From: Bryobacteraceae bacterium
GTDB taxonomy: Bacteria > Acidobacteriota > Terriglobia > Bryobacterales > Bryobacteraceae
DNA: 6,774 bases
Direction of reading: 5' to 3'
NCBI GenBank assembly: GCA_019686145.1
Contig: JADGHK010000129.1
Coordinates: forward strand, 1-6,774
Shown piece after piece: positions 1-5,644 of this stretch (positions are counted from its first letter, which is position 1; each line of letters starts with the position of its first letter). Both the position numbers and the translations under genes were made by a program. The notes under the pieces were generated by a model. It was given only the letters and a program-made list of their open reading frames with translations, was not told the origin of the DNA and did no database searches.

Positions 1-1075
1 GACTGGGAGCGACCTTGACGAATTGCGCCGCATCGGGCGGCAGACTTTGGCCCTGATCGAGAAGGTGCCGGGCGCCGCGGATACGGCCATAGAGCAAGAA
101 CCGGACCAGGTACAGCTAAGGGTTTTGATCGACCGGCGCCGCGCAGCGCGTTATGGGCTCAATGTGGAAGATCTGCAAACTTTGATCGAAATGGGCATCG
201 GCGGCAAGCCGGTCGGCACCTTCTTTGAAGGCGAGCGGCGGTTTGACATCACGGCGCGATACGCAGCGTCCTCCCGCGAAAATATTCCCGCTCTTGGTTC
301 CATGTTGGTCCGGTCCTCGAGCGGCGCCCGCATCCCTCAATCCGACTTGTCCGAAATTCGTGTAGTCAAAGGCGCCAGCATCATCGCCCGCCGCGAGAAC
401 GAGCGCCAGATTACCGTGCGGACCAACATTCGAGGGCGGGATCAGGGAAGTTTCGTTCGCGAAGCGCAACGCCGCTTTGCTCGTGAGATCCGATTGCCGG
501 AAGGATACCGGGTGGAGTGGGGCGGCCAGTTCGAGAATCTGGAGCGCGCCAGGCGAAGACTCAGCATTGTGCTGCCGATGACGGTGGCGCTGATTTTTGC
601 GTTATTGTTCATGGCTTTCGGATCCGCCATCGAAGCTGGACTTGTTCTAATGAACGTGCCCTTTTCGCTTGTAGGGGGCATCCTGCTGCTATGGCTTCGA
701 GGAATTAATTTAAGTGTCTCCGCCGCGGTGGGATTCATCAGTCTTTTTGGCGTCGCAGTCATGAGCGGAGTGCTTCTGATCTCAGAAATCGGGCGCCGGC
801 GCGAAGAAGGCGTCGGCCTGGAGCGGGCTGTGATCGAGGGTGCAAGAGCCGAGATCAGACCCGTGCTGATGATGGTGGTTGTTGCGTTGCTTGGCATGGT
901 TCCGGCAGCGCGTGCTGTTGGAATCGGATCTGATGTACAACGCCCGCTCGCCACTGTGGTGGTTGGAGGACTTGCCTCGACCCTCGTGCTCACTCTGCTC
1001 GTCTTGCCAAGTCTGTATTATCTGGTTGAAAAGCTGCGCGCCCGGGGCGGACAAACGCTGGAATATGAGGCGTGA
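1..1075 (+). CDS. CzcA-like heavy-metal-efflux RND transporter, C-terminal part (5' end outside window)
   Basis: This is the C-terminal third of an HME-type RND inner-membrane pump, the proton-driven component of a tripartite metal-cation efflux system. The reading frame is open from base 2 and gives TGSDLDELRRIGRQ, the usual CzcA-like porter sequence, so the TTG at 23 is not the real start. About 358 residues of a family that is normally about 1,030-1,050 long are present. Counting from the TTG, the porter/docking part covers 1-175 and includes ARYGLNVEDLQ (42-52), GGKPVGTFFEGERRFD (60-75), NIRGRDQGSFV (135-145) and the family hallmark EWGGQFENLERAR (165-177). Five membrane helices follow (about 180-199, 203-226, 232-256, 279-297, 309-335), matching TM8-TM12. 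QRPLATVVVGG (306-316) is a typical RND C-terminal signature. The charged TM4 residues and the metal-binding methionines lie upstream, so substrate metal cannot be assigned. Partner adaptor and outer-membrane genes are not in the window. In the GVAVxNG stretch of TM10 the usual Asn is Ser (248). Confidence 0.93.
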   Translation, partial: TGSDLDELRRIGRQTLALIEKVPGAADTAIEQEPDQVQLRVLIDRRRAARYGLNVEDLQTLIEMGIGGKPVGTFFEGERRFDITARYAASSRENIPALGSMLVRSSSGARIPQSDLSEIRVVKGASIIARRENERQITVRTNIRGRDQGSFVREAQRRFAREIRLPEGYRVEWGGQFENLERARRRLSIVLPMTVALIFALLFMAFGSAIEAGLVLMNVPFSLVGGILLLWLRGINLSVSAAVGFISLFGVAVMSGVLLISEIGRRREEGVGLERAVIEGARAEIRPVLMMVVVALLGMVPAARAVGIGSDVQRPLATVVVGGLASTLVLTLLVLPSLYYLVEKLRARGGQTLEYEA

Positions 1076-1114
1076 TACGACGAGCGATGGCGATACGGGC
1101 AGCGCTGAAGTTGT

Positions 1115-2728
1115 TCAATGTGCTGCGGTGTTCAATCGATCGGAATTGATGAGCGGCAAATCGGCAATAATCGGGTGGTGGTCTGAAATCTTGTCCGGCA
1201 CCGCCTCGTTGAGATCGGCCAGCGTCAGGGGATAGTGGGGCGCAAACCAGTAGCTTTGATGCGCCTCTCTTGGATCGTGCGTTTGAGGCGCTATCAAAAT
1301 CCAGTCGACTTTGAAACGTCCCATTAAGCCGCCGTAGTCGCGCTTGAAGCACAGGGTCGGCGCAAATCCTTTTGCGGCTCGTTGGTTGGAATTGCCCAGG
1401 GTGCTGCCGCGTCCGTTGCCCGAGCGGACAGGGTCTCCACGAAAGTCGAAGCTGCGGCCATCGTCGAAGCGAAACTTCTCCACCCGTTTGAACAGACCCG
1501 ATTCCCCATTTGGAGCTACGAAAGGAATGTGCATGGCGGTTGGGTCGAGGTAATTCTTGACGTAGTTGGACGGCATGACAAACATATTTGGAACGGCCAG
1601 GGGAGTAAACCACGAGATGGCCTGAGAAACCCAAAATCGCGGGCTCTGCACGCGTTTGGCAAGTTCCCTCCTGATCGACGTCGGCGCTCCGTCCGATCCG
1701 GTCGTGTTCAAATCTCCGCCGATAATCACGGGATTCTTCTCGTGCCTGATGTGCGCGAGGAGTTCTTCCATTTGTTTCCGTCTGCACGGTGGCAGGCACC
1801 GGCTCTCGAGGTGAGGCGCAACGATCGTAACGAAACCGGTCGGAGACTCGGGAACGGCTATTTCGACGATCAGAGCCATTCTGCCGCCGTGACGGACTTC
1901 CCGTGTAATGCGTTCGAGGAAGATTCTGTAGGCGGCGAACCGACGGCCTCTTTCGAGCTTGGCAATTTCCTCCTTCTCCTTGCCGTACCAGTCATAGCAG
2001 GGTTGGAAGCGATAGATTCGTGCGCCGTGGATGGGATACCTGGTCAAGATGGCCGTGCCATGGAGGCCCCGATACCGCGCTGGGTCAACTTCCATGTCCC
2101 GTTTGAGCCTCTCGGTCAGTTCCTTGTCGGGGGTTACGAGTCTTTCCGTACCGATATACAAACTGTCTATCTCAATGAACTCAACGCCGAACGCGTAGTT
2201 CATGTTCAGACTGCGGGCAAGCTCTCCGGCCACGTCCCGATAGGCCGACCGCGTCATTCCGAAGTCAACTTCGTTCAGTATGACCACGTCGCTTTCCTGC
2301 AACATGATCGACTGGCGGTATGCTTCGGAGGCATTGGCTGTATTGGATGAATCCTGGGCGCTTACCAGAGTGTGGAACTTCTGCGGGTCTCCCAAGGCAT
2401 CCCGAATGTAGCCGTAGTTTGAACCACGCTCAATGTTCCACACAGCAACTCGAAGCAGTGGACCAAGCTTGTGCCGCACCGGCCGGATGGGTCGGACACC
2501 CTGTCTGTAAGCCGCGTTGCTCACAAACGGCGTTTCGAGCAGGAGCCTGTAGCGTTGACCCAGTTCTCCCTCCGGCGTTTGCACTCCGGAAAGCGTGACG
2601 AGCTCTTTGAAGGAAAGAAGGCCAGGGGCGGAATCAGGGAGAGGCTGGACCGCTTGCGGCGAAGCAAGCAGCGGAACGAGAACGACGGCGCAAAGAATGC
2701 TCCGACCCGTGAAGCCTGAGGAGATCAT
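1115..2728 (-). CDS. Exported endonuclease/exonuclease/phosphatase (EEP, DNase I-like) family protein
   Basis: This is a metal-dependent phosphoesterase of the EEP superfamily, 537 aa from the chosen start, probably acting in the periplasm or outside the cell. The catalytic set is complete: WNIERG (97-102, Asn98), NEVD (152-155, Glu153), GTAILTRYPI (224-233), APHLES (304-309, His306), GGDLN (337-341, Asp339 and Asn341), KVDWIL (473-478, Asp475) and SDHHP (515-519, general-base His517). The substrate (DNA, RNA, a lipid head group or a sugar phosphate) cannot be inferred. The ATG at 2728 was chosen because it begins a good signal peptide: MISSGFTGRS, then the hydrophobic core ILCAVVLVPLLA, then SPQA. 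The frame stays open upstream to a GTG at 2857, which would add 43 polar, Arg-rich residues before the signal peptide. Neither start has a clear Shine-Dalgarno sequence. Residues about 35-90 (LLSFKELVTLSG, LLLETPFVSN) form an extension before the EEP core, and about 370-460 is a long insert between GGDLN and KVDW. The gene is convergent with the RND gene (39 bp gap) and divergent from the PA2779-type gene. Confidence 0.9.
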   Translation of the reverse strand: MISSGFTGRSILCAVVLVPLLASPQAVQPLPDSAPGLLSFKELVTLSGVQTPEGELGQRYRLLLETPFVSNAAYRQGVRPIRPVRHKLGPLLRVAVWNIERGSNYGYIRDALGDPQKFHTLVSAQDSSNTANASEAYRQSIMLQESDVVILNEVDFGMTRSAYRDVAGELARSLNMNYAFGVEFIEIDSLYIGTERLVTPDKELTERLKRDMEVDPARYRGLHGTAILTRYPIHGARIYRFQPCYDWYGKEKEEIAKLERGRRFAAYRIFLERITREVRHGGRMALIVEIAVPESPTGFVTIVAPHLESRCLPPCRRKQMEELLAHIRHEKNPVIIGGDLNTTGSDGAPTSIRRELAKRVQSPRFWVSQAISWFTPLAVPNMFVMPSNYVKNYLDPTAMHIPFVAPNGESGLFKRVEKFRFDDGRSFDFRGDPVRSGNGRGSTLGNSNQRAAKGFAPTLCFKRDYGGLMGRFKVDWILIAPQTHDPREAHQSYWFAPHYPLTLADLNEAVPDKISDHHPIIADLPLINSDRLNTAAH

Positions 2729-3025
2729 GGGTGCATAAACACGAACTTCGCGAGCGCTTACACCCGCTCGAAAGTGCTTCCGTTCCCTATACGAAGCGCG
2801 GTTGACAACTGTTTCCTGCCACGTGCGCCTTGCCTGAGAATAGCGATCGAGCATCACTGATGGCGGATTTGGAATAGCTCAGACGAGCATTCTCTTCGGC
2901 TCATCGTATTCGCTTGCGCTGCCGCAACTCTGGCCTTGGGAGGAGGCCGAAACATTCCGGTACACCAAGCCGTCTACTGCACGAGGTTCAGGGGTATGCG
3001 TCGATTCTTTCATCCGGGAGGCATT
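2729..3025. other. Divergent intergenic region between the EEP and PA2779-type genes
   Basis: These roughly 300 bases separate two divergent start codons and must hold the promoters for both genes, unless the EEP gene starts at 2857, in which case its share is shorter. A perfect TTGACA lies at 2802-2807 (+), inside the small palindrome GTTGACAAC (2801-2809), but no credible -10 hexamer follows at 16-18 bp. On the minus strand a TATAGG can be read at about 2786-2791, but its spacing to the nearest TTGTCA is only 11 bp. Weak inverted repeats occur at 2751-2770 (CGAGCG, 8-nt loop, CGCTCG) and 2932-2948 (GGCCT, 7-nt loop, AGGCC). No convincing small ORF, RNA gene or riboswitch was seen. Confidence 0.5.
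3016..3021 (+). promoter_or_regulatory. Shine-Dalgarno site for the PA2779-type gene
   Basis: GGGAGG lies 4 nt before the ATG at 3026. It decides the start of the small gene: the in-frame ATG at 2996 and the GTG/ATG-type starts further upstream have weaker or no such sites. It also places the start right at the n-region of a signal peptide. Confidence 0.7.
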
Positions 3026-3424
3026 ATGCGGCTATTTCCGCAGCGGCCGCTGGCCGCACTGACGACAGCAGCTATGTTGATGACCTTCGCAGCTCCTACG
3101 ACTGCGTATAGCCAGGAGCACGTAGTTCCGCTATCCGAGGTTTATGGCAAGTTGCAGGCCAGAAGTGAAGAAAGGGCCAAAAACCTGGAGGACATCAACC
3201 GGGTCATTTCTCATCCAGTCGTGCAGGATACGCTGCGGAAAGCCAACGTTAATCAGGAGCAGGCGCAGAGGGCTATCGCTCAGTTGAACGACGAAGAGCT
3301 CTCACGGCTTGCCGACCGAGCCCGAGCCGTGGAGCAGGATGTCGAAGGCGGACAGGTGGTTCTGATACTCGCCCTCATCGGCATTGCTGCTGTGATCATC
3401 GCTCTGATCGTAGTCTTCGCGTAG
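3026..3424 (+). CDS. PA2779-type small exported membrane protein (signal peptide, helical domain, Gly-Gly, C-terminal TM)
   Basis: A 132-residue protein that resembles the family named after Pseudomonas PA2779; its biochemical function is unknown. Residues 1-28 form a signal peptide: MRLFPQR, then a hydrophobic run to about 24, with likely cleavage after AYS. Residues 30-107 are charged and helical and carry the family pattern VVQDTLRKANVNQEQAQRAI (65-84), then LNDEELSRLADR (87-98), equivalent to the usual L-S-D-E-E stretch. A Gly-Gly pair (108-109) sits directly before an uncharged hydrophobic helix (110-132, QVVLILALIGIAAVIIALIV onward) that runs to the end with no basic tail. The mature domain should therefore face the periplasm, held by a C-terminal anchor. 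The start is fixed by GGGAGG at 3016-3021. The gene converges on the TPR/barrel gene with a 15-bp gap. In Pseudomonas-type genomes this family neighbours a C39-peptidase/TPR protein, and equivalents of both parts lie immediately downstream here on the other strand, which supports the assignment. Confidence 0.82.
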   Translation: MRLFPQRPLAALTTAAMLMTFAAPTTAYSQEHVVPLSEVYGKLQARSEERAKNLEDINRVISHPVVQDTLRKANVNQEQAQRAIAQLNDEELSRLADRARAVEQDVEGGQVVLILALIGIAAVIIALIVVFA

Positions 3425-3439
3425 CGCCAGTTCAAGACA

Positions 3440-5014
3440 CTATCGGGATACGGCCGTGTAGAAGACGTCGCCGCCATTTCGCAGGTCTCTGCCGTAGACC
3501 AGTCGAACCGTTAGCGAACGCATGACGGTGACACTCGCTTGAAGGCCTGTTCCGTAAAGCCACCCTTGAGATCCGAACTGGTGTGACCGGTCGGAGATAC
3601 GTCCGACGTCAAAGAATGGGCCCGTTCTTACCGTGAAGAAGGGAAGCCGGAAAACCGGGTAGGTGAAGTCGCTCTGAATAAGGGTGAAGGTGGTCCCAAG
3701 CGGTGCGCTTCCCTTTTTCCCGTCTCTGGCCCCGGCGCGGCTGCGCAGCCAAAGGTCGTTGTCGCGCTCCATGCCCAACTGGAAGTATTGATCAAAGAGA
3801 ACCCGCCCGAAGGTGGCGCCAGCGAGAGTGTGCGCTGTCAGGAGCCATCCCTCTTCGTTTGTTCCGGGTCGCCAGGCGGCGCTCAATCCCCCCTCTGTGA
3901 TAAGAAAGCGCGAGGGTGCGCCGGTCAGTACACGCCCGGGCGTGAGCTGCGCGTGAACGTCTATACGGGCGCGGCGCTCGGGCCAGCGATGGAGCTCATA
4001 GGCCAGGCGATTCGGCATCTCGAAAGACCAGCCATCAGCAAATACCGGGTTGCCGTCATGTTGTCCGTACCTGCGGTTTGTAATCTGCAGGCCGGTGGTC
4101 CAGCTCAGCTTTTCGCTGACCGCGATATCAACGTGCACGCCCGCCTCGTATCTCCGCAGCAACAGGCTTTCGAGGCCGCCCGGCTGTCCGCGGTACGTCG
4201 ATGTGACATCCCAGTCTTCATCTCGCATGTCCAAGCTAAGCGAATACTTGAATCGTGGATCCGTGCGAAGGAAGCCGGAAAAGGCGGCTGCAATGCGGCG
4301 CTTGTTGGGATCCCACCGCCATAGTGAGGTGAAGTCCATCGCGCGCCGGCCGATGTTGCGGCGATCGATATGGATGGCCTGGTAGGGAAGTCCTCGGAGC
4401 ATCGGCGCAAGCTTCCATAACCATCCGCGTGATGAATGCTCGGCAGGCAGGTAGCGAAAGGCCAGATCAAAGCGGTCGCCGGATTGAGGAGTGAGAGTCC
4501 ACTGATAGGTCGACAGCACACCCAAGCGATCGAGATTGGACTCCGTTGCCCGAAGACGGTCCAGAGTGAGCAACTGCCCGGGCGAGATCATGATGGAACG
4601 GTCTCTCAGAATGTCCGCGACATTTAGCGGAGGCTCGATGTGAAGGTTCTGGATCAGTGGCTTTCCGATCTGGTTCCAATATTTGAGGGCTGCCGGCAAG
4701 TTGCGCTCCATCAGATAGAGGGCCGCAAGAAAGTCGTTGGCGTAGCGGTGTTTGGGATTCCGCCGCAGAGCTTGGCGCAGGCGCTGCTTGGCAAGGCTGG
4801 TATCCTTGCGCCGGTAGGCCAGACCCGCCATCTCCACGAGGAATCGTTCGTCAGCGGGATAGGCTCGCCTTCCCTGATCAAGGATGGATTCCGCCTCCTC
4901 CACGCGGCCCAAACGGGCGAGCTCGAGGCCGTGCTTCAGAATCTCGTCTGCGGACGCCTGTTTCGACTGGCCCGGGATAGGTAGCAGCAGGGCGAGTAGC
5001 AGGAGCAGATTCAT
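3440..5014 (-). CDS. TPR protein with POTRA-like domain and outer-membrane beta-barrel (Omp85/surface-antigen-like)
   Basis: A 524-residue predicted outer-membrane protein. Residues 1-16 (MNLLLLLALLLPIPGQ) are a short signal peptide. About 22-118 hold roughly three TPR units: LKHGLELARLGRVEEAESIL, then LVEMAGLAYRRKDTSLAKQR, then FLAALYLMERNLPAALKYWN, ending in NQIGKP. About 122-190 look like one POTRA domain: NLHIEPPLNV, then SPGQLLTLDRLRATESNLDR, then LGVLSTYQWTLTP and a closing strand. About 195-524 alternate aromatic and polar residues as in a transmembrane barrel, with YPVFRLPFFTVRTGPFFDVG (452-471) like the F-x-D-x-G part of Omp85 proteins. The canonical VRGF/Y loop motif is not evident (LRSRAG is at the likely place), and the C-terminus FYTAVSR lacks a terminal Phe. 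The start at 5014 overlaps the stop of the C39 gene in ATGA, implying translational coupling; the 65 codons open upstream are the peptidase gene in another frame. A PgaA-like TPR-barrel polysaccharide porin is an alternative. Confidence 0.78.
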   Translation of the reverse strand: MNLLLLLALLLPIPGQSKQASADEILKHGLELARLGRVEEAESILDQGRRAYPADERFLVEMAGLAYRRKDTSLAKQRLRQALRRNPKHRYANDFLAALYLMERNLPAALKYWNQIGKPLIQNLHIEPPLNVADILRDRSIMISPGQLLTLDRLRATESNLDRLGVLSTYQWTLTPQSGDRFDLAFRYLPAEHSSRGWLWKLAPMLRGLPYQAIHIDRRNIGRRAMDFTSLWRWDPNKRRIAAAFSGFLRTDPRFKYSLSLDMRDEDWDVTSTYRGQPGGLESLLLRRYEAGVHVDIAVSEKLSWTTGLQITNRRYGQHDGNPVFADGWSFEMPNRLAYELHRWPERRARIDVHAQLTPGRVLTGAPSRFLITEGGLSAAWRPGTNEEGWLLTAHTLAGATFGRVLFDQYFQLGMERDNDLWLRSRAGARDGKKGSAPLGTTFTLIQSDFTYPVFRLPFFTVRTGPFFDVGRISDRSHQFGSQGWLYGTGLQASVTVMRSLTVRLVYGRDLRNGGDVFYTAVSR

Positions 5015-5607
5015 TGGGCGCTTGATTGCTGCCGCGGCACAGCCAGCATCGACCATTGCCCAGTGAGTTGCCAGCTTCGCAGAAAGCGCGCAGGTTCCTC
5101 GCGGATGAGCTTTCCGCGGGCCGGATCGTTTACGATCACAGCTTCTTCCGTGACGCCAACCACGACAACATAGTGCATCGGCCCGCGCCGTCCGGCTGGC
5201 GCAAGACACGTGATGACCGGCCTTCCTTTCTCAACGTGATGCCGCAGGTCCTGAAGTTCCCCATTGAAAATGAAAGCGGAAAAGCCATTGTCTTCCAGGT
5301 ACTTCTTCAAAGCAGTCCCGGCGATGCTCTTGGCGTTTTCGCGGGCGAGCACACGATGAATTCTTTCGGCGTCGGAGGCGGCGGGGTCAATCCCCCGGCT
5401 GTAGCGCACCCAATACTGTATGACCATGGCGAGGGATGCGGACCCGCAGCCGGCTGCTACCTGCTTCACATAGGGCACGTCGAGCCACTTTTGGCCCGAG
5501 GAGTCCCCGGAAACCAAGGCCACCGCGAGGAGTAAGGCGCTTGTGAGGATTCGTGGTACGTTCACGCAGACCGGCCTTACTATGGATGAATGTGAAGGCC
5601 GGTGCAT
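5011..5607 (-). CDS. Exported C39-family cysteine peptidase (PA2778-like peptidase part)
   Basis: A 198-residue papain-like peptidase of the C39 type, the family best known for cutting leader peptides after Gly-Gly. The catalytic features are visible: Gln49 (oxyanion) and Cys54 in KQVAAGCGSASLAMV (48-62), His145 in MHYVVVVGV (144-152) and Asp161 in VNDPARG (159-165). A hydrophobic segment after a basic N-region (about 20-34, ILTSALLLAVALVSG) reads as a signal peptide or N-terminal anchor, so the enzyme should act in the periplasm. This differs from bacteriocin-exporting ABC transporters, where C39 domains are cytoplasmic and fused to the transporter; no ABC or bacteriocin gene is seen here. 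The ATG at 5607 is preceded by AAAGAG with a 6-nt spacer and leaves 37 bp after the glycosyltransferase stop. The alternative start at 5664 would overlap that gene and add 19 polar residues. The stop overlaps the TPR/barrel gene by 4 bp. In PA2778-type proteins, a C39 domain and TPRs are in one chain. Confidence 0.88.
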   Translation of the reverse strand: MHRPSHSSIVRPVCVNVPRILTSALLLAVALVSGDSSGQKWLDVPYVKQVAAGCGSASLAMVIQYWVRYSRGIDPAASDAERIHRVLARENAKSIAGTALKKYLEDNGFSAFIFNGELQDLRHHVEKGRPVITCLAPAGRRGPMHYVVVVGVTEEAVIVNDPARGKLIREEPARFLRSWQLTGQWSMLAVPRQQSSAQ

Positions 5608-5644
5608 TTCACGCTCTTTGAGAATTTCAGCCGTGCTTTTTATG

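Noticed and set aside
1076..1114. Possible terminator between the convergent RND and EEP genes
   Set aside because: No stable hairpin with a T-run can be drawn; only short GATACG repeats are seen.
990..1799. Minus-strand open frame (269 codons) running across the RND end and the EEP C-terminal half
   Set aside because: It is out of frame with the EEP gene, spans the ends of two convergent genes and has a low-complexity Arg/Ser-rich translation typical of a shadow frame.
1382..2350. Long + strand open frame (322 codons) antisense to the EEP gene
   Set aside because: It mirrors the EEP coding region, its translation shows no recognisable domain, and the opposite strand carries all EEP catalytic motifs. 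GC-rich codon use commonly leaves such antisense frames open.
2932..2950. Hairpin GGCCT-loop-AGGCC with a GGGAGGAG Shine-Dalgarno-like loop, suggesting a small ORF or riboswitch
   Set aside because: No ATG, GTG or TTG follows at a usable distance, the stem is 5 bp, and the true gene has its own GGGAGG at 3016.
3412..3465. Possible bidirectional terminator: GTCTTC and GAAGAC flanking the convergent 3' ends
   Set aside because: The arms are only 6 bases, about 40 bases apart, with no T-run on either side; this is likely chance.
5026..5535. Open + strand frame (169 codons) antisense to the C39 gene
   Set aside because: No domain or signal is visible, and the minus strand encodes a complete C39 catalytic set in the same place.
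5011..5607. Bacteriocin-processing interpretation of the C39 gene
   Set aside because: No ABC transporter, no short bacteriocin-like precursor and no immunity-like gene is present, and the peptidase carries its own export signal, which does not suit cytoplasmic leader removal.
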